Below are positions 25,555-35,065 of a stretch of 64,000 nt of DNA, one piece after another. How positions within the stretch are numbered: the stretch's first letter is position 1; each line of letters begins with the position of its first letter. The notes under the pieces are model-generated. The model searched no databases and had not been told where the DNA came from. It saw only the letters and a program-made list of their open reading frames with translations. Both the position numbers and the translations under genes were made by a program. The DNA is from Chloroflexota bacterium (lineage in GTDB: Bacteria > Chloroflexota > Chloroflexia > Chloroheliales > Chloroheliaceae): NCBI GenBank assembly GCA_028287745.1, contig JAQBPB010000104.1:25801-89800 (forward strand), given 5' to 3'.

Positions 25555-25568
25555 CAGGCCGGGAAATA

Positions 25569-25612
25569 AAACCGGGTCCGCTGCCAATAACTACAGCAGC
25601 GGACCCGGTTTT
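25569..25612 (+). terminator. Intrinsic terminator after the XRE-TPR gene
   Basis: AAACCGGGTCCGCTG (25569-25583) pairs with CAGCGGACCCGGTTT (25597-25611) across 13 bases and ends in a T run. The convergent LLM gene ends at 25655, and the A-rich left flank suggests it works in both directions. Confidence 0.9.
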
Positions 25613-25654
25613 TGCTTTTAACTCCGGGTAAGAGCTGGTGGTTTAACACCGAAG

Positions 25655-26632
25655 TTAACTGGAAATCAAAGCAGGCATTACCTCCCTGGCAAAAAGCCGC
25701 ATGCTTTCCATTTTAGCCGGTTGATTGAAGTAGAGGACGAAATACTCGGCCCCCGCTTCGATTATGCCTTTGAAAGTCTCAATTAGCTGGTCGGGCGTGC
25801 CAACCGCGCTACCCTTGCCGAATTCCGCAAGACTGGCCCCGTTACGGTAAGGCGCGGTGACGCTTTCAAGTTCAGCCTGGGTTGGCGCGGCAAAAACCGT
25901 AAAGCTGGCCGTCTTTAGAATCCGGTCGTAGTCGCGGCCCTCTGCCTGACAATGGCGGCGCAGTACCTCGAATTTGTGGCGGTAGAAAGCCGGGTCGGTG
26001 CTGTCGGTAACATTGCAGGCATCCCCATATTTAGCAACCAGCTTGAGCGTAACTTTCTCACCCGCCCCGCCAATCCAGAGCGGAATGTGCGGTTTCTGTA
26101 CCCCTTTCGGCTCATTTATCGCGTCTTTAATCCGGTAATATTGACCTTCAAAGCTGGCGCGGGGTTCTTCCCACATTTTTAGAATAATCTGGGCCGCCTC
26201 GTCCAACCGGCGCAAGCGTTCACCTGTTTCGGGAAAGGGTAGCTCATACCCGTAGGCCTCGTACTCGCCTTTATCCCAACCCCCTCCGATTCCCAGGATG
26301 GCCCGGCCGTGGCTCAGGACATCCAGGGTTGACGCGATTTTCGCCAGCAAAGCGGGGTTGCGGTAGGGGTTGCAGGTGACAAGCTGGCCGAGTTTGACCT
26401 TTTTGGTGTCGCGGGCCAGGGCCGCCAGGGTGGTCCAGCATTCGAAAGTGGTTTCTGGTACTGGCTCAGGGACGGTATGGAAATGGTCGTAGACCCAGAC
26501 CGAATCAAAACCCAGCCGCTCGGCCTCAACCGCCACCGCTGTCATGGTTTCGAATTGCTCAACCGGGTCGGCAATCCCGGCTAAATCCATCCGCCAGCCC
26601 TGCGGCACGAAAGCTCCGAACTTTATCTCCAT
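25655..26632 (-). CDS. Luciferase-like (LLM class) F420-dependent oxidoreductase
   Basis: 325 residues with the TIM-barrel LLM fold. Family marks: the N-terminal KFGAFVPQGW strand, AERLGFDSVWVYDHFHTVP, TLAALARDTKKVKLGQLVTC, the ILGIGGGWDKGEYEAYG loop and PLWIGGAGEKVTLKLVAKY. This pattern is typical of F420-using reductases or dehydrogenases rather than FMN-dependent monooxygenases, but the cofactor cannot be fixed from sequence alone. AAAGGAG a few bases before the ATG supports the start. It lies 9 bases downstream of the acyl-CoA synthetase-GNAT gene, so the two probably form an operon. Confidence 0.88.
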   Translation of the reverse strand: MEIKFGAFVPQGWRMDLAGIADPVEQFETMTAVAVEAERLGFDSVWVYDHFHTVPEPVPETTFECWTTLAALARDTKKVKLGQLVTCNPYRNPALLAKIASTLDVLSHGRAILGIGGGWDKGEYEAYGYELPFPETGERLRRLDEAAQIILKMWEEPRASFEGQYYRIKDAINEPKGVQKPHIPLWIGGAGEKVTLKLVAKYGDACNVTDSTDPAFYRHKFEVLRRHCQAEGRDYDRILKTASFTVFAAPTQAELESVTAPYRNGASLAEFGKGSAVGTPDQLIETFKGIIEAGAEYFVLYFNQPAKMESMRLFAREVMPALISS

Positions 26633-26641
26633 TATGCTCCT

Positions 26642-29380
26642 TTAAAGGTCCAGGACTACCTTAAACAGATTTTCGTCGCCCAGGTATTCCTGCTTGAAAC
26701 CTAATTTCTGACTGATGCGCTGCATGTCCTGGTTCTCCGGGTGAATATAACCGATGATACGGCTTAGCTTTTCACTCCGGCCTACATTAATCAACTGCTT
26801 CAATAACTCCGTACCGATGCCGCGCCCCTGGTAAGGGTCGCCCACCAGGCTCGAAAATTCGGCTTCGCTTTTGTTGGAAAGTTTGGTCAAGCGGCTGACC
26901 CCTAATATGGCCGGTTCTCCGGTTACAGGATCGTTTTGCTCGGCAACCAGGGCCATTTCTCGTTCATAATCAATAAAGCAAATTCGAATAAGGCGTTCGT
27001 GGGCGGTTCGCTGGTTCAGGTTGAGCATATGCAGCCAGCGGAAGTAAACGCTGCGTTCCGAAAGGGTCTGGTGGAATTTTACCATTAAAGGTTCGTCTTC
27101 CGGCCGGATGGGCCGGATGATAGTCTGGGCTCCATCTTTGGTCGTCCAGTTTTTAACATACTGGGTCGGGTAGGGCCGGATGGCCGGTTTTGGCAAATCT
27201 TCCTCTTTGACCCCCGGCTCGTGCAAGACTACCCTGGCATCCAGGGCAATAATTCGTTCGGGGGAGGCCAGCAAGGGGTTAATGTCCAGTTCTTTAATCC
27301 AGGGCTGCTCGACTACAAGCTGGCTGAAGCGCACCAGGATTTGTTCAAGGGCCAGTAAGTCGATAGGAGGGCGGCCGCGCACGCCTTTTAAGGCCGTAAA
27401 AATGCGCGTCCGTTCCATCAGGCGGCGGGCCAGGGTAGTCGTAAGCGGCGGCAGGGCCAGGGAACTGTCCCGGTAGACTTCCACCAGTTGCCCGCCGGTC
27501 CCAAAAAGGATTACCGGGCCGAACTGGACATCCAGGCTGCTGCCGACAATCAGTTCATAACCTTCCAGTTTAATCATTGGCTGGACGGTCACGCCCTGGA
27601 AATGTTCGGGGCCAACTTTCTCACTGACAGAGCTTTCGATGGCCTGGTAAGCCTGGCGGACCTCCTCGGCCCCGGCCAGGTTTAAGACCACCCCGCCCAC
27701 ATCGGTTTTGTGGGTAATCGTTTCTGAGAATAGCTTTAGCACTACCGGGTATCCCAGCGCATCCGCGCTTGCCACGGCTTCTTCCAGGCTGGCAGCGGTC
27801 CGCGTTTCGACCGTGGGAATGCCATAGGCGGCCAGGACTTGCTTGGACTCAAATTCGGTCAGGATAGTCCGGCCTTCCTGCCGCACCTTTTGCACGACCT
27901 GGTCTGTCTGTTCCTGGGCTGAAAGGCCGCTTGCCGCGCCGGGCGGCAGGATCGGGGTCTGGTACAGGGTAGCCAGGTTCGAACTGTACTGCCACATATA
28001 ATTAAAGGCCTGGACCGCCGCGTCCGGGTAGGCGAAGGTCGGTATACCCGCGCCATTCAGGATTGCCTCACCGGCGGCCACTACCGGGCCGCCCATCCAG
28101 CTTGCCAGCACCGGTTTTTTTACCGCCGCGGCCTGCTGGCGCAGCAGTTCGGCTGTCATGGTCGGGTCGGTCATCTGCTGGGGCGTGACGATAACCAATA
28201 GGCCGTCGCTGTCCGGGTTGTTAACCGCCACATCGAAAGCGTCGGCGTAGCGTTTGGGGTCGGCATCGCCGAGGATATCCACCGGGTTGCCGTGGCTCCA
28301 GTGTTCCGGCAGTTGCTTGTTATATATTTCAATGGTTTCCGGCGATAGGGTAGCCAGTTCGCCGCCGCCTTCAATTAAAGCGTCCGTTGCCAGGACGCCC
28401 GGCCCCCCGGCGTTGGTCAGGATGGTCAGGCGCGGGCCTTTAGGGCGGGGCTGTTTGTTGAGTACTTCCGCCATCGAGAAAAGCTCCGCGATGCTCTTGA
28501 CCGAAAGGACACCACTGCGCCGGAAAGCCGCTTCCAGCACGTCATAACTACCGGCCAGCGACCCGGTATGTGACGCGGCCGCTTTTGCCGCCGCCTGGGT
28601 CCGGCCGGCTTTGATTACAATAATCGGCTTGGTCAGGGCTACCTCCCGGGCCGCTGAAAGAAATGAGCGGGCGTCGCCAATAGTTTCCATGTAAATAATT
28701 ATGCTTTTGGTCTGGGGGTCGTCGCCCAGGTAGTCAATCAGGTCGCCCCAGTTAACATCGAGCATCGAGCCGATGGAGACAAAGGCGCTAAACCCGACAT
28801 TTTCCCGCAAACTCCAATCGAGGACGGCCGTACAAAGCGCCCCGCTCTGGCTGATGAAGGCGACATTGCCAGGCCGGGCCATCGTCCCGGCAAAGGTAGC
28901 GTTCAGGCCGCTCAATGGACTCATCACACCCAGGCAATTCGGCCCGATAACGCGGATATTGCCTTTAGCCGCTTCTTCCAGGATTTGCCGTTCGAGTTCC
29001 AGACCGGGTTCTCCCGCTTCCTTAAAACCGGCCGAAATGACAATCACCGCTTTTACGCCGGTTGCCGTGCATTCTTTAATGAGGCCCGGCACCGTTTTGG
29101 CCGGGGTACAGATGACCGCCAGGTCCACCTGGTCGGGAATAGCCGCAATCGATGCATAGGCCTTGACGCCGAGAACATTTGGCCGCTTGGGGTTCACCGG
29201 GAAGACCGTCCCACCAAAAGGATTGCTAATCAAATTCCACAGGACCGCCCGGCCAACACTCCCGGCTTTTTCGGTTGCCCCGATTACCGCTACCGAGCGA
29301 GGCGCAAAAAAAGAATCCATTGAGTGATTGGAGCCATAGCGCAAAACATTAGCCGAAGTAATGTGCAATTGTTCAGTCAA
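26642..29380 (-). CDS. ADP-forming acyl-CoA synthetase fused to a GNAT acetyltransferase
   Basis: 912 residues. Order: CoA-binding Rossmann domain (~20-150, SVAVIGATEKAGSVG), succinyl-CoA-synthetase-like flavodoxin domains (~155-480), an ATP-grasp domain (~500-720, YPVVLKLFSETITHKTDVGG) and a GNAT domain (~743-912, YQGRGIGTELL). The phospho-His of active ADP-forming ligases is kept as His271 in AASHTGSLAG; in protein acetyltransferases of the Pat type this residue is often lost. So it may both make acetyl-CoA with ATP and acetylate a protein. A TTG at 29380 follows GGAAAGGAAA; an ATG at codon 21 is the alternative start. Confidence 0.92.
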   Translation of the reverse strand: MTEQLHITSANVLRYGSNHSMDSFFAPRSVAVIGATEKAGSVGRAVLWNLISNPFGGTVFPVNPKRPNVLGVKAYASIAAIPDQVDLAVICTPAKTVPGLIKECTATGVKAVIVISAGFKEAGEPGLELERQILEEAAKGNIRVIGPNCLGVMSPLSGLNATFAGTMARPGNVAFISQSGALCTAVLDWSLRENVGFSAFVSIGSMLDVNWGDLIDYLGDDPQTKSIIIYMETIGDARSFLSAAREVALTKPIIVIKAGRTQAAAKAAASHTGSLAGSYDVLEAAFRRSGVLSVKSIAELFSMAEVLNKQPRPKGPRLTILTNAGGPGVLATDALIEGGGELATLSPETIEIYNKQLPEHWSHGNPVDILGDADPKRYADAFDVAVNNPDSDGLLVIVTPQQMTDPTMTAELLRQQAAAVKKPVLASWMGGPVVAAGEAILNGAGIPTFAYPDAAVQAFNYMWQYSSNLATLYQTPILPPGAASGLSAQEQTDQVVQKVRQEGRTILTEFESKQVLAAYGIPTVETRTAASLEEAVASADALGYPVVLKLFSETITHKTDVGGVVLNLAGAEEVRQAYQAIESSVSEKVGPEHFQGVTVQPMIKLEGYELIVGSSLDVQFGPVILFGTGGQLVEVYRDSSLALPPLTTTLARRLMERTRIFTALKGVRGRPPIDLLALEQILVRFSQLVVEQPWIKELDINPLLASPERIIALDARVVLHEPGVKEEDLPKPAIRPYPTQYVKNWTTKDGAQTIIRPIRPEDEPLMVKFHQTLSERSVYFRWLHMLNLNQRTAHERLIRICFIDYEREMALVAEQNDPVTGEPAILGVSRLTKLSNKSEAEFSSLVGDPYQGRGIGTELLKQLINVGRSEKLSRIIGYIHPENQDMQRISQKLGFKQEYLGDENLFKVVLDL

Positions 29381-29749
29381 TTTCTTTTCCTTTCCAGTTC
29401 AAAAGGGGTCGCATAAATTAAATATTTCCCCCAGGGTGGTCAGGCTTTCAGGCCCTCTTTTCGTTGATTCTTGAATAAGCGATGTTCGATGTGTGCAGCG
29501 CGAAGCGCGTGATAAGCCAATCTAACCGGTTTAGCTTGAAATAAATAGAGGTGCGGATAGTTAAAGGAAATTGAGTAGATAGATAAAGTGCGAAAACTCC
29601 GGATGTACTGTTTACGAAAGAATGGAATAGGCCGTGTAGTATAAAATCACCGGATCAACCAGATTATAGCAGGATTCAGGCCGGGTAATAAACCGTTGTG
29701 CCAATTCCGGCAGCCCGTCAATAAATTTTAAAATTCTTAAGAAAAGATA
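29381..29749. other. Intergenic region without recognised features
   Basis: AT-rich spacer between the divergent synthetase-GNAT gene and the carbohydrate cassette. I find no reading frame with a ribosome-binding site and no clear repeat. The minus-strand promoter must lie near 29400-29450 but has no recognisable boxes. Confidence 0.4.
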
Positions 29750-29778
29750 TTGACAATCCTGGCATGCGGCTTTAAAGT
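29750..29778 (+). promoter_or_regulatory. Promoter of the carbohydrate cassette (TTGACA-17-TAAAGT)
   Basis: A consensus TTGACA at 29750-29755 is followed after exactly 17 bases by TAAAGT at 29773-29778. Transcription would start about 125 bases before the glycosidase gene. The long leader could hold the operator of the SorC-type regulator encoded second in the cassette. Confidence 0.6.
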
Positions 29779-29911
29779 AGAATTAATCAGAATATATAAT
29801 ATTTTCTGAATATTTATTCCAGCTAAATAAAATCAAAACGAATAGAGCTTTTGCCAATTGAGAAACAGGTGCAAACAGCCCTCTGGTCATTGAAGACTTA
29901 AAGGAGAAATT

Positions 29912-31447
29912 ATGTTAGCTCACCCCTGGCGCGAGTGCGAAATCACGCTTGCGGCGGAAGGCGATTATTCCAATCCCTATACCGAAGTGGAAGTCTGGGC
30001 TGAATTTATGCACACCAGCGGCGTTAAGCTGGTACGACCGGCTTTCTGGGATGGCGGGCGCGACTGGAAGGTCCGGTTTGCCTCGACCCTGGATGAGGGC
30101 ACCTGGACCTGGCAAAGTTTTAGTTCAGTCGAGGATACCGGTCTGGCCGGACAATCCGGCCAGCTTGAAGTTGAGGGCGGACCGGTCACGGACAACCGTT
30201 TCTACCGGAGCGGTTTCTGGCGGATGTCACCCGGCAAGCGCAACCTGGTCCACGCCGACGGCACCCCGGCCCTGCTGGCAGGTGATACTGCCTGGGCCTT
30301 GCCCTGGCGCGCGACCGAAGAACAATGCCGCATTTACGCGGCCGACCGCCATAGCAAAGGCTTTAACGCGGTCCTGTTGATGAGCGTCCAACCGGATATG
30401 CATGCCCGGGGGCCGCGTGACCGCACCGTTGACGAAGGGTTCGATGTCGGCTTTGAGGATTTGCAGGATGGGCATATCAACCAGTTGAACCCGGCTTATT
30501 TTCAATATTTCGACCGGCTAAGTACTATTCTGATTGACCACGAAATTGTGCCGGTACTACAGCCCGTCTTTCACGGTTTCGGCTGGAAAGGTCTGAGTGT
30601 GGCCGGGCCGGTCGTGCCGCCCCAGGAATACGCGCGTTACTGCCGCTACCTGGTGGCCCGTTACGGTGCCCGCCCGGCGATATACCTGGTAGGCGCGGAC
30701 GGTTCGGGCTATGACCCGCAGGTGCCGCAGGGCGGTGCGGAGATTGAAACCTGGGATGCCTATCACCAACCGGCGGGAATCCATTATCGCCCTCACGCCG
30801 ATAACCAGGCCTGGCAGTCTGAAAGCTGGCTGGACTTTCAATGGTGCCAGACCGGCCACATTGGGGAACATATCCCCGAACGGGTGGCCGATATGTGGCG
30901 CAATACCCCGGTCAAGGCCGTAGCGAACGGCGAACCGAGTTATGAAAATACCCGCAAGACCGGCATGGCCGGTGGCTGGTGGCAGGGCCATGAAGCCTGG
31001 TCCAACCTGTGCGCGGGCGGCACAATGGGCGTGGTCTACGGCGCGGGCAGCCTGTGGCAGTGGAGCCTGCGCCCGAACGAAACGGGCCAGAGTACCTACT
31101 TCCTGGCCGAGAACGCCGGTTGGCGGGAAGCCCTGGATTTCGAAGGCTCGCGCTATATCGGCCTTATTCCAAAAATATTGGATGGCTTGCCCTTCACCGA
31201 CATGGCACCAAACTGGCAGGTGACGTTGGGACGGCGCGGCCTGCTGGTGCCGGGCAAGTTGTTTATCGGTTACCAGGAAGCGGGCGGCCAATTGCGGTTG
31301 TTCGGCGACCAGGTGCCGCTTGACTACCGGGTGGTTGACCCGCGCACCGGAGAGGTGCTGCAAGAAGGCAGGCGGACCTCTGCCAGCGATCCAATCAACG
31401 ATGAGGGCGGGGCCCCACGGGTCTATATTTGTTACAACGCCGGGTAG
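29912..31447 (+). CDS. DUF5060/DUF4038 glycoside hydrolase (apiosidase-like)
   Basis: 511 residues. An N-terminal beta-sandwich of the DUF5060 type (~1-95: EVEVWAEFMHTSGVKLVRPAFWDGG) precedes a TIM barrel of the DUF4038 family (~100-420: LVHADGTPALLAGDTAWALPWR, then IVPVLQPVFHGFGW, then ARYGARPAIYLVGADGSGYD, then VANGEPSYEN with a probable catalytic Glu). A C-terminal beta domain follows. The family includes the apiosidase of GH140, and related proteins cleave plant side-chain sugars. No signal peptide, so it probably acts on imported oligosaccharides. AAGGAG precedes the ATG closely. Confidence 0.83.
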   Translation: MLAHPWRECEITLAAEGDYSNPYTEVEVWAEFMHTSGVKLVRPAFWDGGRDWKVRFASTLDEGTWTWQSFSSVEDTGLAGQSGQLEVEGGPVTDNRFYRSGFWRMSPGKRNLVHADGTPALLAGDTAWALPWRATEEQCRIYAADRHSKGFNAVLLMSVQPDMHARGPRDRTVDEGFDVGFEDLQDGHINQLNPAYFQYFDRLSTILIDHEIVPVLQPVFHGFGWKGLSVAGPVVPPQEYARYCRYLVARYGARPAIYLVGADGSGYDPQVPQGGAEIETWDAYHQPAGIHYRPHADNQAWQSESWLDFQWCQTGHIGEHIPERVADMWRNTPVKAVANGEPSYENTRKTGMAGGWWQGHEAWSNLCAGGTMGVVYGAGSLWQWSLRPNETGQSTYFLAENAGWREALDFEGSRYIGLIPKILDGLPFTDMAPNWQVTLGRRGLLVPGKLFIGYQEAGGQLRLFGDQVPLDYRVVDPRTGEVLQEGRRTSASDPINDEGGAPRVYICYNAG

Positions 31448-31459
31448 CCGTCAAGTCCC

Positions 31460-31503
31460 GGGTCCCGGTCCGGCTGTTTAAACTTTCGGGGCCGGGACCC
31501 TTT
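31460..31503 (+). terminator. Hairpin between glycosidase and regulator genes
   Basis: GGGTCCCGG (31460-31468) pairs with CCGGGACCC (31492-31500) and is followed by only three T residues. It may be a weak terminator or an mRNA-stabilising structure that lowers expression of the regulator relative to the glycosidase. Confidence 0.55.
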
Positions 31504-31540
31504 ACCAGACCCTCATAGAGCGCAAGGAGTAAAGTAACCA

Positions 31541-32521
31541 ATGGCGCGGAAAGACGAACTTCGCCTGCTGACAAAAGTCGCTCACCTCTATTACGAGCAG
31601 GACCTAACTCAGCCTGATATAGCCGCTCAACTTGACCTATCGCAGGCTACCGTTTCGCGCCTGCTTAAAAAGGCTAAAAAGGAAAAGATTATCCGCATCA
31701 CGGTCAATGTGCCGTACGGCACTTATCCCGAGTTGGAGGAAAATCTACAGAAGACTTACGGGCTTAAAGAAGCGGTCGTGGTTGACTCCCTTGAAAATAA
31801 TGATATGGTATTACGAGACCTGGGCGCGGCAGCGGCTTTTTACCTCGAAACAACTTTGCACCCCAACGATGTAATAGGCATTTCTTCCTGGAGTTCGACC
31901 CTGATGGCAATGGTAGATGCGATGCAAGCGCTCAACCGCCCTTCTCAGATCCAGGTACTGCAAATCCTGGGTGGCCTGGGCAGCCCTTCGGCCGGGATTT
32001 ATGCCAGCCGTTTAATCGGGCGCCTGGCCGACCGGGTGCGCGGCGAGGCGGTCCTGCTGCCGGTGCCGGGCATAGTCGGCTCGCCTGATGCAGTGCCTAT
32101 CTTTATGGAAGACCGCTATGTGCAGCAGGCCCTCTCCCTGTTTGACCAGGTGAGTGTGGCCCTGGTCGGGATTGGTTCGGTGGAACCCTCCGGGCTGCTG
32201 GCGAGTAGCGGTAATATTTTCTCCCCGGAAGAATTGTGCATGCTGCGCGAGGCCGGGGCGGTCGGTGATATCTGCCTGCGCTTTTTCGACCGTACCGGCA
32301 ACCCGGTATTAACTCCGCTCAACGACCGGGTAATCGGTATGGGACTGGACCAATTGTGCAAGGTGAAAAGGGCCGTTGGGATTGCCGGGGGGCCGCGCAA
32401 ACTTAATGCTGTCCGGGGAGCCTTAAAAGGGCGGTTGGTTAATGTCCTCATAACCGACCGCTTCACCGCCGAAAATTTGCTTCAGGATACGTGCGGCGAG
32501 TCTGGTAATAATATTGCCTGA
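31541..32521 (+). CDS. SorC/DeoR-type sugar-binding transcriptional regulator
   Basis: 326 residues. An N-terminal helix-turn-helix (YYEQDLTQPDIAAQLDLSQATVSRLLKKAKKEKII, read in parts at ~15-50) is joined to a PF04198 sugar-phosphate-binding domain (~60-315) with VIGISSWSSTL, VLQILGGLGSP and VGIGSVEPSGLL. Such proteins sense a phosphorylated sugar and control neighbouring catabolic genes, so it probably controls the DUF4038 and GH3 genes on either side. An AAGGAG site is about 12 bases before the ATG. It lies 52 bases before the GH3 gene. Confidence 0.9.
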   Translation: MARKDELRLLTKVAHLYYEQDLTQPDIAAQLDLSQATVSRLLKKAKKEKIIRITVNVPYGTYPELEENLQKTYGLKEAVVVDSLENNDMVLRDLGAAAAFYLETTLHPNDVIGISSWSSTLMAMVDAMQALNRPSQIQVLQILGGLGSPSAGIYASRLIGRLADRVRGEAVLLPVPGIVGSPDAVPIFMEDRYVQQALSLFDQVSVALVGIGSVEPSGLLASSGNIFSPEELCMLREAGAVGDICLRFFDRTGNPVLTPLNDRVIGMGLDQLCKVKRAVGIAGGPRKLNAVRGALKGRLVNVLITDRFTAENLLQDTCGESGNNIA

Positions 32522-32573
32522 AAACCACGTAGTTTTTCAGCCTGGCCCTCACAAAAAGAAATGAGAGAAAGCC

Positions 32574-34826
32574 ATGAATGAAGTTTTTGAAAATCAAATA
32601 GCCGATTTAATCCGGCAGTTGACCCTGGAAGAAAAGATTGCCCTGACCATTGGCCGCGATTTCTGGAGCACCAATGAAGTAGCCCGGTTGGGCATTCCCG
32701 CTATTACGCTCACTGATGGCCCGCACGGGGTACGTAAAGCGTTTCAGGGTAATGAAATCGGCATTGGCAACTCCATCCCGGCCACCTGTTTTCCAACGGC
32801 TGTCTCGCTGGCTTCTTCCTGGGATACCGGGTTGGCGGAAGAAGTCGGCCAGGCTCTTGGCAAGGAGTCCCAGGCTTTGGATGTCCAGGTGCTGCTTGGT
32901 CCGGGGGTTAATATCAAAAGGACGCCGGTGGGCGGCCGGAATTTTGAGTATTTTTCGGAAGACCCGCTTTTGTCGGGTGAGATGGGCGCGGCCTGGGTCA
33001 ACGGGGTCCAGAGCCAGGGTGTGGGCACCTCGCTTAAGCACTACGCCTGTAATAACCAGGAATCGGAACGCATGTCAATCAGTTCCGAAGTCGACCAGCG
33101 CACTTTACGCGAAATCTACCTGGCGGCTTTTGAAAAGGTCGTCAAAAAGGCCCAGCCCTGGACGATTATGACCGCTTATAATAAGGTGAACGGCATTTTT
33201 GCCTCCGAGCATCCCCAGTTGTTAAAGCAGATTTTAAAAGAAGAATGGGGCTTTGAAGGGGTGGCTCTTTCCGATTGGGGCGCGGTCAACGAAAAACCAA
33301 AAGGGCTGGTAGCCGGTCTGGACCTGGAAATGCCCGGCCCGTCTAATAATCATACTGAAAAACTGCTAAAGTCCGTCGAAGCGGGCGAGTTGCCGGAAGC
33401 GGTAATTGATGGCGCGGTTCGCCGGGTGCTGCAAATGGTCCTGCGGGCTACCGCCAGCCGCCAGCCGGGTGCCACCTTTGACCAGGCAGCCCATCACGCC
33501 CTGGCCCGTAAGGCAGCCGCCGAATCGATAGTTCTACTGAAAAATGAAGAAGATTTTCTACCGCTCGACCCGGCCGGTTTAAGCTCGGTAGCGGTCCTGG
33601 GCCAGTTTGCCGCCCAACCGCGCTACCAGGGGGCCGGTAGTTCTAAAGTGGTGCCTACCAGGCTTGATATACCCTTAACCGAACTGACCGGCTGGTTAGG
33701 TGAGGCGGTTAAAGTTACTTACGCGGACGGTTATGACGAAACCAACAGTATTGACGAGAAACTGATAAGCGAGGCTGTCGAACAGGCCCGCCAGGCCCAG
33801 GTGGCGATTATCCTGGCCGGGCTGCCTGCCTCTTTCGAGTCGGAGGGCTTCGACCGGACCCATATTTACCTGCCGGAGAGCCATAACCGCCTGATTGAAG
33901 AGGTTTGCAAGGTCCAGCCCAATACGGTCCTGGTCTTACAAAACGGTTCGGTAGTGGCTATGCCCTGGCTTGCCGGGCCGAAAGCCATTCTTGAAGCCGG
34001 GTTGGGCGGCCAGGCCGTTGGCGGCGCGATTGTGGATGTTTTATCCGGACAGGTAAATCCCAGCGGCAAGCTGGCCGAAACTTTCCCCCTGAAGTTAGAG
34101 GATACCCCGGCCTTTCTGAACTTCCCCGGTGAGGCGGGCGAGGTCCGTTACGGTGAAGGGCTTTTTGTGGGCTACCGCTATTACGACAAAAGGCAGGTTA
34201 AGCCGCTTTTCCCATTCGGTTACGGCCTATCCTATACCACCTTTGAATATAGCGGGATTGCGCTTAGCAAAAACACCACCCAGGCGGGAGAAACCCTGGA
34301 GGTCCGGGTAACTTTGCGCAATAGTGGAGCGCGGGCCGGGAAAGAGGTGGTCCAAATATATGTCCGGCCCCTCGAGTCTGGCTATACCCGGCCTACCCGC
34401 GATTTAAAAGCTTTCGCCAAGGTCGAGCTGCAGCCGGGCGAGACTAAAGAGGTCAGCCTGAACTTACAAGAGCGTGACTTTATGGTCTTTGATAGCGAAC
34501 GGCAAGCCTGGCGCATGGAAGGCGGGCGCTATCAGATTGAAGCCGGTGGTTCTTGTGAGCAGCCCGCCCAGAAGGTTGACGTAACGGTTATAGAGGACCC
34601 GCAGTCGGCCCGGCGCCGGTTTAGCCGGGCCACCTTGCTAAAGCACGTTATCGAGGATGAAGCCGGGCGGGCCGCCGCGATTGAGTTGTTTGCCGGAAGC
34701 CGGGTCGCCAACTGGTTGACCGGCACCGATGAAATGTTTTTAGCCATCCCGATTTTCAAGACCGCCTCGCTCGGCGGCATTTCGGAAGAAGCCATTGATA
34801 ATCTTATCGCCAATCTGAACCGTTAA
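32574..34826 (+). CDS. Glycoside hydrolase family 3 beta-glucosidase-like enzyme
   Basis: 750 residues with the full GH3 layout: N-terminal TIM barrel (~15-290), alpha/beta sandwich (~325-545), fibronectin-III-like domain (~575-645) and a C-terminal tail of about 100 residues seen in thermostable beta-glucosidase B types. The nucleophile is Asp234 in VALSDWGAV; the acid/base Glu is in SFESEGFDRTHIYLP (~420). Other marks: GPGVNIKRTPVGGRNFEYFSEDP and KHYACNNQE. No signal peptide, so it works inside the cell on short glucosides or xylosides. Third gene of the carbohydrate cassette. Confidence 0.95.
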   Translation: MNEVFENQIADLIRQLTLEEKIALTIGRDFWSTNEVARLGIPAITLTDGPHGVRKAFQGNEIGIGNSIPATCFPTAVSLASSWDTGLAEEVGQALGKESQALDVQVLLGPGVNIKRTPVGGRNFEYFSEDPLLSGEMGAAWVNGVQSQGVGTSLKHYACNNQESERMSISSEVDQRTLREIYLAAFEKVVKKAQPWTIMTAYNKVNGIFASEHPQLLKQILKEEWGFEGVALSDWGAVNEKPKGLVAGLDLEMPGPSNNHTEKLLKSVEAGELPEAVIDGAVRRVLQMVLRATASRQPGATFDQAAHHALARKAAAESIVLLKNEEDFLPLDPAGLSSVAVLGQFAAQPRYQGAGSSKVVPTRLDIPLTELTGWLGEAVKVTYADGYDETNSIDEKLISEAVEQARQAQVAIILAGLPASFESEGFDRTHIYLPESHNRLIEEVCKVQPNTVLVLQNGSVVAMPWLAGPKAILEAGLGGQAVGGAIVDVLSGQVNPSGKLAETFPLKLEDTPAFLNFPGEAGEVRYGEGLFVGYRYYDKRQVKPLFPFGYGLSYTTFEYSGIALSKNTTQAGETLEVRVTLRNSGARAGKEVVQIYVRPLESGYTRPTRDLKAFAKVELQPGETKEVSLNLQERDFMVFDSERQAWRMEGGRYQIEAGGSCEQPAQKVDVTVIEDPQSARRRFSRATLLKHVIEDEAGRAAAIELFAGSRVANWLTGTDEMFLAIPIFKTASLGGISEEAIDNLIANLNR

Positions 34827-34988
34827 GTTCAAGCGGGAGGGCGGCAGCATTATTAGTTTTGCGGAAAACCGCACCTACAGCAAAGCGGCGCAAGCTTCGC
34901 GGGTAATGGCTTTTTTTACCCACTTAAGCCTGCGCCTTTTTAGTTGAATTTACTCAATTACCGCTCCAAAATTCAACGCCTGGTTTTG

Positions 34989-34997
34989 TGATATAAT
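34989..34997 (+). promoter_or_regulatory. Extended -10 promoter for the beta-propeller gene
   Basis: TGATATAAT (TG-N-TATAAT) lies 69 bases before the start at 35066. It has the same form as the elements before rpoD, GT9, the thiolase and glcD. The preceding 150 bases hold no other recognised signal. Confidence 0.55.
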
Positions 34998-35065
34998 CTA
35001 AAGCCAATCAGCCGGGAAAACTCGCAGGGCAGGTTGCCCAAACTTCAAACAGGATTTTTTACTAA

